From Lachnospiraceae bacterium (GTDB lineage Bacteria > Bacillota > Clostridia > Lachnospirales > Lachnospiraceae): DNA of 9,654 nucleotides. Within the stretch, counting starts at the first letter, position 1. Each line of letters begins with the position of its first letter. The DNA is taken from positions 1-9,654 of the forward strand of contig DPJQ01000224.1 of NCBI GenBank assembly GCA_003542935.1, in the 5' to 3' direction. The notes under the pieces were generated by a model, which saw nothing but the letters and a program-made list of their open reading frames with translations, did not search any database and had not been told where the DNA came from. This document shows positions 1 to 6,493 of this stretch, in pieces. A program made the translations under genes and the position numbers.

Positions 1-5
1 CCAAT

Positions 6-20
6 TATATATATATATAT
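6..20. repeat. Short TA dinucleotide tract
   Basis: An uninterrupted alternating TA run of about 15 bases lies at the left edge, inside AT-rich intergenic DNA upstream of the regulator promoter. It may ease DNA melting or be a simple low-complexity stretch. No function can be assigned from the sequence, and the gene to its left is outside the window. Confidence 0.6.
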
Positions 21-68
21 TATGATAGGAGCGTTTAAAATTCGAAAAATATTTATCAAATTAAAATG

Positions 69-88
69 GTTTGTCTTTCTGATCAAAC
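69..88. promoter_or_regulatory. Candidate operator dyad over the -35 region
   Basis: GTTTG (69-73) and CAAAC (84-88) form 5-bp inverted arms separated by 10 bp, overlapping the -35 hexamer and spacer of the regulator promoter. A dimeric helix-turn-helix protein bound here would block polymerase, as expected for autorepression. The arms are short and could occur by chance in AT-rich DNA. No clear second copy was found upstream of the oxidoreductase operon. Confidence 0.3.
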
Positions 89-100
89 TCGTTTTATAAT
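71..100 (+). promoter_or_regulatory. Candidate sigma-70/SigA promoter of the XRE-cupin regulator
   Basis: A perfect -10 hexamer TATAAT is at 95-100. A -35-like TTGTCT (4 of 6 matches to TTGACA) is at 71-76, giving an 18-bp spacer. Transcription would start near 107, about 23 bases before the ATG, leaving a short leader that holds the ribosome binding site AAGGAGA (117-123, 6-base spacer). An imperfect dyad overlaps the -35 region (see the operator entry), which suggests autoregulation. Confidence 0.65.
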
Positions 101-129
101 ACCTGTCCTACACAAAAAGGAGAATTATC

Positions 130-690
130 ATGGATTTCGAAGTAGGCAATGTCCTCAAACGGCTGCGCAAAAAGAATAATCTTACCTTAAAAAACATGGC
201 GGAAAAAACCGGCCTTTCTGCAGGGTACCTGAGCCTGCTGGAACGTGGCCTGTCCAGCCCCACGCTCAAAAACCTAAACAGTATCTGTCAAGCAATGAAC
301 GTTACCATGGCCGACCTGATCCTGGATATCAGCGCAGAAGATAACATCGTTAACAAAAAAGGAAATCGCCATGAGCTCCTAAATGAAAAGGGTTACCATT
401 ATGAAGTGCTCACTCCTCATCCTGACGCCATGCAGACCATTCTCATGACAGTCACCGACAATAAAGAACATATCTCCTTTTCTCACATTGCTGACGAAAT
501 CGGATACATAATATCAGGAACGATCACCATGATTGTCGAGGGCGATTCCTATGAGCTGGAACCAGGAGACTGCATTTATATTGCTGCAAACCGCCATCAT
601 GGCTACCAAAAAACCAGTGAAGAAGACTGTGTCAGCATCTGGTTCTACAACAACACGGATTCCACTATTGGCGTACACGACCAGGTTTGA
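130..690 (+). CDS. XRE-family transcriptional regulator with C-terminal cupin domain
   Basis: A 186-residue, probably cytoplasmic DNA-binding regulator. Residues about 7-64 form an XRE helix-turn-helix, with the recognition helix around SAGYLSLLERG (30-40) and the typical SSPTLKNL continuation. Residues about 115-175 form a small beta-barrel cupin, recognisable from EIGYIISGTITMIVEG and LEPGDCIYIAANRHHGY. The usual cupin metal histidines are mostly missing in the first motif (HIADEIGY), so it may bind a small molecule without a classical metal site. XRE-cupin proteins generally control nearby catabolic or uptake genes in response to a metabolite. Here the gene is convergent with the ten-gene operon to its right, so that operon is the likely target, by inference. 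The ATG is supported by AAGGAGA six bases upstream and by the promoter at 71-100. The family call is firm; the ligand is unknown. Confidence 0.93.
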   Translation: MDFEVGNVLKRLRKKNNLTLKNMAEKTGLSAGYLSLLERGLSSPTLKNLNSICQAMNVTMADLILDISAEDNIVNKKGNRHELLNEKGYHYEVLTPHPDAMQTILMTVTDNKEHISFSHIADEIGYIISGTITMIVEGDSYELEPGDCIYIAANRHHGYQKTSEEDCVSIWFYNNTDSTIGVHDQV

Positions 691-701
691 TACAGCCGTG
701 C

Positions 702-738
702 AAAAAGCTCTGCCCCGATTATCATGGACAGAGCTTTT
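702..738. terminator. Bidirectional intrinsic terminator between convergent units
   Basis: AAAAGCTCTG (703-712) pairs perfectly with CAGAGCTTTT (729-738) across a 16-base loop, starting 12 bases after the regulator stop codon. An A-run on the left and a T-run on the right make it usable on both strands. It would end the rightward regulator transcript and, about 80 bases past the ridA stop, the leftward operon transcript. The T-run is short and part of the stem, so efficiency is uncertain. Confidence 0.72.
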
Positions 739-819
739 CACTTTACTGAAGGACTTGTGATACTATAGCAGAATAAACTGCCATCACTTACTTATCTCCA
801 GACTGATCAGAATGGCAGA

Positions 820-1203
820 CTAATCGGTCATAGATACTATAGCACTGATTTCGATATCCATGCCACCCCATATCTCTGAGGCCACCGTTTTTCTCGCCGG
901 AGGACATGTAAAAGGAAAAAATTCCGCATATGCCCGATCCATCTCACCAAACAACTCCATTGAAGAAAGCGTGATGTCAAAATATACAATATCCTGGAGT
1001 GTTCTTCCCATATCCCGTAAAATCCCCTGGATATTCCCCAGAACCCTGCGGGTCTGCCCCGCTATACCGTCTTTAACATATTCTCCGGTTCCAGCATCAT
1101 AAGAAATCTGGCCGGAAATAAAAGCATACGAACCGGAGATGACCGCTTGGGAAACGGTAGGAGATGGAATATACGCCTTCCCCGATTCAAATTTTCTGTT
1201 CAT
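820..1203 (-). CDS. ridA: RidA family (YjgF/YER057c/UK114) reactive imine/enamine deaminase
   Basis: A 127-residue protein of normal RidA length. Archetypal RidA proteins are small trimers that hydrolyse reactive 2-enamine/2-imine intermediates to 2-oxo acids and ammonia. The family pattern is clear: an SGQIS segment (29-33), a GQTRRVLGNIQGILRDMG helix (49-66), and the C-terminal PPARKTV and MDIEISAI blocks. R104 and E118 match the substrate-binding arginine and catalytic-region glutamate of active RidA, so deaminase activity is plausible. I chose the ATG at 1203. It is preceded by AAAGGGA and gives the usual length. A GTG at 1239, directly after the mttB stop, would add 12 untypical residues. 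It is the last gene of the operon and stops with TAG. In this context it may clear an imine formed during breakdown of a nitrogenous substrate (inference). Other members of the family are non-enzymatic or have different substrates. Confidence 0.9.
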   Translation of the reverse strand: MNRKFESGKAYIPSPTVSQAVISGSYAFISGQISYDAGTGEYVKDGIAGQTRRVLGNIQGILRDMGRTLQDIVYFDITLSSMELFGEMDRAYAEFFPFTCPPARKTVASEIWGGMDIEISAIVSMTD

Positions 1204-1239
1204 TCTGTTCCCTTTCACCCATATATCGGCATCTAACAC

Positions 1240-2646
1240 TTATATGCTTCTGTAAAGATCTTTACCTATGTAGCTAACCAGCACATCCTCCTGCTCTTTT
1301 GTAATCTCCACCGGCTTATAAGAGGCAATCCGCTCTTCAATCTGCTCACCAGCCAGCTGTTTGGCACTCTTGCCGCCGCTGTTTACCCAACCGGCGTACG
1401 CCGTTTTACTGAACAATTTCGGAGTATACAGCTCATCATGAAGATACTCTAAGGTATGATCTGCGTCAATATACTGACCACCAGGCCCTACCTCTGCGAT
1501 ATTATTCAGTTCCTCCTGATCCATATACATCTGGATTCCACCGGTAATCTTACCGAGCATCTCAATATTCTGCTCATCCAGAAGAAATTTTTCATAACTT
1601 AATGTGGAAAAAGATTCCATAACGCCACATGCATGCAAGATAAAATTACTGCTGGATATCATAGATGCCATCATGGTCATAGTAGACTCCACACCACACT
1701 GCCAATCCACCAGCTTAGAATCTGCCAGTGCGCCGCCGGTACGGCAGGGAAGTTTATAATACTGTGCCATAGCAGCGGACGCGAAAACAAACAATGCCAA
1801 CTCAGGGGAACCAATAGTAGGTGTCACAAAACGAAGATCACAACCGCCAGAAGTATTGCCATAAAGTACGCCGATTCCCGGGCTGAGAAGCTGCGCGTAT
1901 ACAATTCCGGCCAGTACTTCCGCATTATTTACCACCACAGTGCTTGAAAGAGTGATCGGGCTGGTAGCACCCGGCATAGAACAGCAGGCAAACATCATCG
2001 GTTGATGGTTTTCCGCACAAATCTTAACGGCTTCCAGCATTGTATCGTCATATTTCAATGGGGAAATCACGTTAATAATCCCCAGCATCACACTCTCTTT
2101 TATACCATAAAACCGCTGAGTCATTTCAATACAATTAATGGTATGGTTTGGAGCTGTCGTCAGGCCAATCAGAGGTTTATCCGTATACTTCAGGCACACT
2201 GCCATCTGATAGTCGCGGACAATGTCCCGTGCAATATCAGCAGGCTCTATCAAATTAGGGTTGAGCATATCCATTACACGGCTATTATGATGTATCTTCT
2301 GGAAATTTTTATAATCTTCCGCAGTATTCCGATGCCGGTCATTGCCGCGCCTTACAAACAAAGGCCCGGATGCCGGTGCCAGAATCTGGTTTTCCTTGCC
2401 CACTGTCACGGATTTGCCGTTTCGTCCTGTAACCGTAAATACTTCCGGCGCTGTGGAAAGCGCATTCTCCAGCATTTCCCTGCTGATATACACTCTCTCC
2501 CCCTCTACCTTTGCGCCATGACTTTTAAATACTTCACGGCAATAAGGCTCCATAAAATCCACGCCCACATGCTCCAATACGTACACGGACATCTCATGAA
2601 TCTTCTCGCATTCTGCCCGAGTCATAAAGTTTCCTCTAACTTCCAT
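1240..2646 (-). CDS. MttB-family (trimethylamine/betaine type) methyltransferase, non-pyrrolysine
   Basis: A 468-residue soluble protein matching the MttB superfamily in length and pattern. Recognisable blocks are NVISPLKYD (192-200), PGATSPIT (225-232), the region around LPCRTGGALADSKLVDWQ (299-316), and the C-terminal GPGGQYIDADHT (387-398). MttB itself uses an in-frame UAG (pyrrolysine). This gene has no in-frame stop, so it belongs with non-pyrrolysine homologues such as MtgB, MtpB, MtcB and MtyB. Those demethylate glycine betaine, proline betaine, carnitine or butyrobetaine and pass the methyl group to a corrinoid protein. The upstream BCCT transporter supports a quaternary-amine substrate. 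No corrinoid protein is encoded in the window, so the acceptor must be encoded elsewhere or the chemistry differs. Start chosen at ATG 2646, eight bases after AAAGGAGG. A GTG at 2649 is a close alternative, and an upstream GTG at 2691 lacks such a site. Exact substrate unknown. Confidence 0.88.
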   Translation of the reverse strand: MEVRGNFMTRAECEKIHEMSVYVLEHVGVDFMEPYCREVFKSHGAKVEGERVYISREMLENALSTAPEVFTVTGRNGKSVTVGKENQILAPASGPLFVRRGNDRHRNTAEDYKNFQKIHHNSRVMDMLNPNLIEPADIARDIVRDYQMAVCLKYTDKPLIGLTTAPNHTINCIEMTQRFYGIKESVMLGIINVISPLKYDDTMLEAVKICAENHQPMMFACCSMPGATSPITLSSTVVVNNAEVLAGIVYAQLLSPGIGVLYGNTSGGCDLRFVTPTIGSPELALFVFASAAMAQYYKLPCRTGGALADSKLVDWQCGVESTMTMMASMISSSNFILHACGVMESFSTLSYEKFLLDEQNIEMLGKITGGIQMYMDQEELNNIAEVGPGGQYIDADHTLEYLHDELYTPKLFSKTAYAGWVNSGGKSAKQLAGEQIEERIASYKPVEITKEQEDVLVSYIGKDLYRSI

Positions 2647-2654
2647 CACATATT

Positions 2655-2662
2655 CCTCCTTT
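2655..2662 (-). promoter_or_regulatory. Ribosome binding site fixing the mttB-family start
   Basis: On the minus strand AAAGGAGG lies eight bases before the ATG at 2646 and five before a GTG at 2649. It rules against the longer reading from 2691, inside which this site would be coding sequence. Confidence 0.75.
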
Positions 2663-2676
2663 ACTTGAACCTGTAT

Positions 2677-2717
2677 TGTCATGGTTCCCACGTATCTGCC
2701 AAACCGTTATCATGACA
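2677..2717 (-). other. Imperfect inverted repeat between transporter and methyltransferase genes
   Basis: TGTCATG (2677-2683) and CATGACA (2711-2717) are perfect 7-bp arms. Inside them, GGTT (2683-2686) and AACC (2702-2705) can extend the pairing with a bulge. The structure sits immediately after the transporter stop codon. It has no U-run in the transcript direction, so it is unlikely to be a strong terminator. It could stabilise or process the mRNA between the membrane and soluble genes, or be an operator. Function is not shown by the sequence. Confidence 0.4.
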
Positions 2718-4319
2718 TCATTCTACGTTCTTCACATTTTCTATGTTTCCGCTTCCTGCTTCTTCTAAAACGGCCTCCGGTTCCATCTCTGCGGCCTCCA
2801 CATATTTCTTTTTAATAAACATGCGCCAAAATCCCAAAATCACTATACTTTCCAAAATCACCACCGGAAAACCAACCAGAAGTTTCACGGCTTTTGCTCC
2901 ATCCAAACCACCAAACAGGATAAACAGAATCGTGACCGCCAGCATCAAAATACCCCAATAAATCTGGATGCCCTTCGGCGCATCTTCTTCATCATCTTCC
3001 CGTGTAGTATTTTTCAGACTCATTTTGGCTACAGTCGAAGTAATAGCATTAGCCAATGTAATAAAGGAAATCACCACTATAACCAACATAATAGCTTTCA
3101 TAATCGTCGCAAGAGGAAGGGTTTCAAACAATGTCAGCATAACAGCCTCATATCCCTTTTCCTGGATCACAGCATACAGGTCGACAGCACCGCTGATCTG
3201 CGCATGGGCGGCAAGTCCGCCGAACAGCCATGTCCAAATCATGCAGAATACGCCGGGCGCCACCATATTCACAACGATAAACTGTCGCAGTGTCCTGCCT
3301 TTGGCCAGCCTGGCCAGGAAAAAAGCCGTTGTCGGGGCAAAAATAAAATAATCAATATACCACAGCCAGTTCCACCATACCGACCATTTGTCCGCGCCAA
3401 GCCTCGGTTCTGTAAATGTGATATATTTAAAGAAATTCACCACCAGATCCCCGGCAGCTTCTGTGCCCAGATTGCACGAAAAGATCGTGGGCCCGAAAAC
3501 CGCCACAAATACCAACAGCAAAATAAACAATTTGGCGTTATTATCCCCCAACCACTGAATCCCCTTTTTGAGCCCAGACACGCTGGACACAATATAAACT
3601 GCCGCTATCACCACCGCGATAATGACCCAGGTGACAGCTGTGTTGGGGACGCCAAACAACTGACCCAAACCATCGGACACCTGTAGCACCCCATATCCAA
3701 AAGAACCGGCCACACCGCCGACAATAGCAAAAGTCACGATACCGTCCAGAATGCTCCTAAATTTATATACCTTTTTACCGGCCAGAGGATACAACGTGGC
3801 AGAAATACTAAAAGGCTGTTTCATGTTATGATACACATAAGCCGCCACAATGCCTGCCGCTACATACACGGCATAAAGTGTGATTACCCAGTGGTTCATG
3901 GTCTGGGCCTCGGCCCAGATCAGCGCCGGATGCGAACCGGCTTCCAACCCGGCACCCACCGCCGGATTGTAGGTATACTCAATGACCTCCGCAGCTGGCC
4001 AGAATACAATGCCCATCCCCATCCCGGCGCATACCGACATTCCCCACCAGGTAAAAGTTTTAAACTCTGGCTTTGCGTCCGGTCCCCCGAGACGGATTTT
4101 TCCATATTTCGAAAACAGAAAATACAGAGCAAAGATAAAACACATTAACGTAAGCAAGTTTAAAAGCCATCCTAAATTGTCACACAGAAAATAAACAATG
4201 GCATTGATATATCCGATAAACCCTTCCGAATCGATCAAACTAACCAAAAAAATTAACGCAAATATTACCGTCGAAATACCAACGACGACTTTGTCTATCT
4301 TAAATTTCTTTTTTTCCAT
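2718..4319 (-). CDS. BCCT family betaine/carnitine/choline-type transporter
   Basis: A 533-residue integral membrane protein with about 12 hydrophobic segments and the BCCT (BetP/CaiT) family layout. The glycine-rich stretch AGMGMGIVFWP (98-108) matches the TM3 region of BetP that contributes to substrate and sodium binding. The tryptophan-rich TM8 box appears as KWSVWWNWLWYIDYF (311-325), followed by the conserved FLARLAKGRTLRQF (334-347). BCCT proteins import quaternary ammonium or similar zwitterions by ion symport or exchange. The Trp box differs from the usual FYWAWW form, so the substrate may be unusual. The charged C-terminal tail (about 505-533, glutamate-rich) may be regulatory. Start chosen at ATG 4319, after GGGGTG and directly before MEKKKFKIDK; an upstream in-frame ATG at 4394 would add 25 arginine-rich residues. 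The gene lies upstream of the methyltransferase, which supports a role in supplying a methylated amine. Confidence 0.93.
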   Translation of the reverse strand: MEKKKFKIDKVVVGISTVIFALIFLVSLIDSEGFIGYINAIVYFLCDNLGWLLNLLTLMCFIFALYFLFSKYGKIRLGGPDAKPEFKTFTWWGMSVCAGMGMGIVFWPAAEVIEYTYNPAVGAGLEAGSHPALIWAEAQTMNHWVITLYAVYVAAGIVAAYVYHNMKQPFSISATLYPLAGKKVYKFRSILDGIVTFAIVGGVAGSFGYGVLQVSDGLGQLFGVPNTAVTWVIIAVVIAAVYIVSSVSGLKKGIQWLGDNNAKLFILLLVFVAVFGPTIFSCNLGTEAAGDLVVNFFKYITFTEPRLGADKWSVWWNWLWYIDYFIFAPTTAFFLARLAKGRTLRQFIVVNMVAPGVFCMIWTWLFGGLAAHAQISGAVDLYAVIQEKGYEAVMLTLFETLPLATIMKAIMLVIVVISFITLANAITSTVAKMSLKNTTREDDEEDAPKGIQIYWGILMLAVTILFILFGGLDGAKAVKLLVGFPVVILESIVILGFWRMFIKKKYVEAAEMEPEAVLEEAGSGNIENVKNVE

Positions 4320-4416
4320 ATTTGTCACCCCGCTTTTATAGCATGTCCATCTTCCGCGGCTTAATTCCCTTCTACCGACTCCTCTAAACCGCAAATATAT
4401 AGTTTCTCATCTATTG

Positions 4417-4839
4417 CTACTGTCTGGTAATCACAACCATCCCCGTATCTCCGTCGATTTCCACATGATCCCCAGTCCGGATTACAGAAAAAATGTCCAC
4501 ATCTTCTGGAAAGTCCGCTACAGCGGGAATCTCAAGAGCTGCCGCTGCCACTCCGCAGCGGGAATCTATATGTGAAAAAAGCCATCCCGCTGGAGAAAAC
4601 CCGGCCACTGCAGCCGAATGGAAGTGGCCAGACCACCCTGTAGAGCCTTTTCCATAAGGAATCACCAGAATTTTTCCCTTGATGCTTTTCCCTTCCTCCG
4701 GGTGTCCGGCCTCTATGATACACCCTGTTTCCTCACTGACACCGGCCCATCCCTGAATACTGTCCGGGCATACCAGAGCCTTACCCGCAGCTTTGCCAGG
4801 ATATGCCGGACGGCCTTTCAAAACAATACGTTCCGACAC
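4417..4839 (-). CDS. Aconitase X swivel domain protein (DUF126), small subunit of AcnX dehydratase
   Basis: A 140-residue protein of the DUF126 family, equivalent to the swivelling domain 4 of aconitase. It pairs with the separate large subunit encoded just upstream. Typical blocks are KGRPAYPGKAAGKALV (8-23), GCIIEAGHPEEGKSIKGKIL (39-58) and the active-site loop IPYGKGSTGWSG (60-71). The serines of that loop (S66, S70) correspond to the catalytic-serine region of the aconitase superfamily. C-terminal GDHVEIDGDTGMVVI is also typical. Characterised AcnX enzymes are cis-3-hydroxy-L-proline dehydratase in bacteria and mevalonate 5-phosphate dehydratase in archaea. The start is taken as GTG 4839, because GGAGGT lies six bases before it; the ATG at 4854 has only a badly spaced site. 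It overlaps the large-subunit gene by 22 bp, which suggests translational coupling. It stops with TAG. Confidence 0.88.
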   Translation of the reverse strand: MSERIVLKGRPAYPGKAAGKALVCPDSIQGWAGVSEETGCIIEAGHPEEGKSIKGKILVIPYGKGSTGWSGHFHSAAVAGFSPAGWLFSHIDSRCGVAAAALEIPAVADFPEDVDIFSVIRTGDHVEIDGDTGMVVITRQ

Positions 4840-6137
4840 GGTTGCACCTCCCATCTTCCTTTAATTGCCGCTTCCACACACTTTTCAGTATCACCGTAAA
4901 ATATCTTACATCCCCTGGATGACAAGTCACTGTGATAATAATGGGCCTGTTTTGCCCCATCGACAGCTACGCCCGTCGTAATACGGTCATAAACCGTACG
5001 TCCGCACACCAGGGGGCAGGCGCTGTTGAGCAGATAGGCGCCGGCCTCTTTGATAATCGCAGCATAGCCGTTGACCTCGGCAAGCTGCTGGATCGCCATA
5101 TCCGTCCAAATTTGCAGGCTCACGCCGTCGGCAACTTTTCTGCCTTTGAGTATAGCTGCCACCGCCCTGATTTCCGCTAGGGAATAGTGGGGGCAGCCCA
5201 GCACAACCATCTGCAGATCCGCACTGCCCGCGTCGCAGTTTGCCCTGACTGCATCTTCATAATCCTCCAGGGTAATCGTCTGGCGTTTTTTCGGTTCGTA
5301 TCCCGCCAGAGCCTCCTCCAGTGTTCCGGCCTCGGCCGTACACCCCACAATATGGCAGATCTCACAACCGCTGGTAGTTGCCAAAGAGGAAAAACATTTT
5401 TTCAGCTTATCCAGATCCGGCTTTTTAAAATCGCCCACCAGGACAGGACGCTCATTACCCTCTGTCAGCTTTTTACCCAAAGCGTAACCGATCATATCCC
5501 AGTCCAGCGGCGTCTCAGACGGACAGCAGATTTCAACCACATGAGTAGCATAGCGGTTTTCTTTGATATGAAGGCCCCACAGCGGCGTCCGGCCACAGAT
5601 CGCCGACCAGGCCGAAGCCTCCAGGCCGTCCGCATTCGCGCAGGCACCCAGAATAGAATTGCACATCAATATATTGCTGGATTCTGTAGACACAAAATGC
5701 TCGCCGCGTAAGGGCAGCCATCCGCTCAGATACGGTGTACAACTCCCGGCAATGCTAACCCCGGCTTCTCTGGTCAGTTCCAGGAACTTGCGGTTCTTAT
5801 CAAATACCTCTTTGGAAATACCGACCGGCTCATGGCAATAGTGGTCACAGGGGCCTACGCAGGTCTGGGCAAAACACTCCTCGCTAAACGAATCCAGCTT
5901 GTAGACGTTCTCATTGTCACATAAAACCATCTTCGAAAAGATTTCATCATAATCCTCAGATTCCACTGCATCCAGATAAGGATGATAGCCAAAATAAACC
6001 GTAGCCTTGGATACCGTGCATAGCTCCTTTGCACCAAGCGCATTAGCATAATCCACTATTTTATGGATAGCACGCTGTTTAAACGCGCCCATTCCGCCGT
6101 CGTACATTTTCTGCTCATACTCGGTCAGCTTTACCAT
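4818..6137 (-). CDS. Aconitase X catalytic (large) subunit, DUF521 family hydro-lyase
   Basis: A 439-residue large subunit of a split AcnX enzyme, equivalent to aconitase domains 1-3. The N-terminus (KLTEYEQKMYDGGMG, then KIVDYANALGAKEL) is typical. Other family blocks are GSCTPYLSGWLPLRGEH (131-147), STESSNILMCNSILGA (150-165), GRTPLWGLH (182-190), LGCPHYSLAEI (313-323) and SACPLVCGRT (372-381). C133, C315 and C374 lie in the positions expected for iron or iron-sulfur ligands. The family removes water from hydroxy acids. Known substrates are cis-3-hydroxy-L-proline in bacteria and mevalonate 5-phosphate in archaea; the first fits better beside RidA, a betaine-type transporter and a demethylase, but a carnitine-like beta-hydroxy acid is also conceivable. 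Start at ATG 6137 with AGGGGA upstream. The protein has additional cysteines (for example the region 88-101) beyond the usual set. Substrate not determined by sequence. Confidence 0.9.
   Translation of the reverse strand: MVKLTEYEQKMYDGGMGAFKQRAIHKIVDYANALGAKELCTVSKATVYFGYHPYLDAVESEDYDEIFSKMVLCDNENVYKLDSFSEECFAQTCVGPCDHYCHEPVGISKEVFDKNRKFLELTREAGVSIAGSCTPYLSGWLPLRGEHFVSTESSNILMCNSILGACANADGLEASAWSAICGRTPLWGLHIKENRYATHVVEICCPSETPLDWDMIGYALGKKLTEGNERPVLVGDFKKPDLDKLKKCFSSLATTSGCEICHIVGCTAEAGTLEEALAGYEPKKRQTITLEDYEDAVRANCDAGSADLQMVVLGCPHYSLAEIRAVAAILKGRKVADGVSLQIWTDMAIQQLAEVNGYAAIIKEAGAYLLNSACPLVCGRTVYDRITTGVAVDGAKQAHYYHSDLSSRGCKIFYGDTEKCVEAAIKGRWEVQPCRNVLF
4846..4851 (-). promoter_or_regulatory. 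Ribosome binding site favouring the GTG start of the AcnX small subunit
   Basis: GGAGGT on the minus strand lies six bases upstream of GTG 4839 and overlaps the alternative ATG at 4854 region, which makes the ATG a poor start. It sits inside the 3' end of the large-subunit gene. Confidence 0.65.
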
Positions 6138-6155
6138 ATTTGTTCCCCTTTCTTT

Positions 6156-6470
6156 CTAATAATGGACGTTGTTTTCATAAAAATGTGATCCCGGAAATTC
6201 GGTAAACGTCACCTGCACAAAATCTTTTCCCTGCATCTTCATAAATTCCGTTACCGCTTTTGCAACTGCGTCGCAAAGTTCCTGGGGCCGCGGCATCCAG
6301 TAAACATCCACGGCTACCTCCTGAGGCGCATCCACCCGTTTTACCGGTGAGTGAAACACCTTCACATACTCGGCTTTTACGCCGGCGCTGTCGGTCACCG
6401 TCTGCTTAAGCATCGGCGCCATTGCTGTTAATTCTTTTTCTTTTACACCTCTTACCGTAATATGTGGCAT
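6156..6470 (-). CDS. DUF1904 family protein, tautomerase-like fold
   Basis: A 104-residue protein matching DUF1904, a small family related in fold to 4-oxalocrotonate tautomerase and MIF. The second residue is proline (MPHITVRGV). After removal of the initiator methionine it would give the N-terminal catalytic proline used by tautomerases. The pattern continues with KAEYVKVFHSP, VAVDVYWMPRPQELCDAVA and a C-terminal VQVTFTEFPGSHFYENNVHY-like end, as in the family. DUF1904 proteins have no well-established reaction that I know of. Here the gene lies 23 bp after the oxidoreductase beta subunit and 18 bp before the AcnX large subunit, so it may tautomerise an enamine/imine or keto/enol intermediate (inference). 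The ATG has AAAGGAT eight bases upstream. It stops with TAG. Confidence 0.82.
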   Translation of the reverse strand: MPHITVRGVKEKELTAMAPMLKQTVTDSAGVKAEYVKVFHSPVKRVDAPQEVAVDVYWMPRPQELCDAVAKAVTEFMKMQGKDFVQVTFTEFPGSHFYENNVHY

Positions 6471-6493
6471 CGTTATTTATCCTTTCTTTATTA

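Noticed and set aside
2647..2691. Longer start of the MttB-family gene at GTG 2691 or ATG 2682
   Set aside because: AAAGGAGG at 2655-2662 is correctly spaced for ATG 2646 (or GTG 2649) and would lie inside the coding region of the longer forms.
2002..2715. Long plus-strand open frame of 237 codons opposite the MttB-family gene
   Set aside because: Rich in His, Cys and Phe with no recognisable domain, lies wholly antisense to a well-supported gene, and has no promoter or ribosome binding site of note.
2677..2717. Intrinsic terminator after the transporter gene
   Set aside because: The inverted repeat is not followed by a U-run on the minus-strand transcript, and its loop is long.
4320..4394. 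N-terminal extension of the transporter from an ATG at 4394
   Set aside because: The added 25 residues are basic and unlike BCCT N-termini, whereas ATG 4319 has GGGGTG upstream and begins a typical lysine-rich cytoplasmic end.
4320..4416. Internal promoter in the gap before the transporter gene (TATAAA-like sequence near 4338)
   Set aside because: The -10-like element is almost on top of the ribosome binding site and no suitable -35 is visible.
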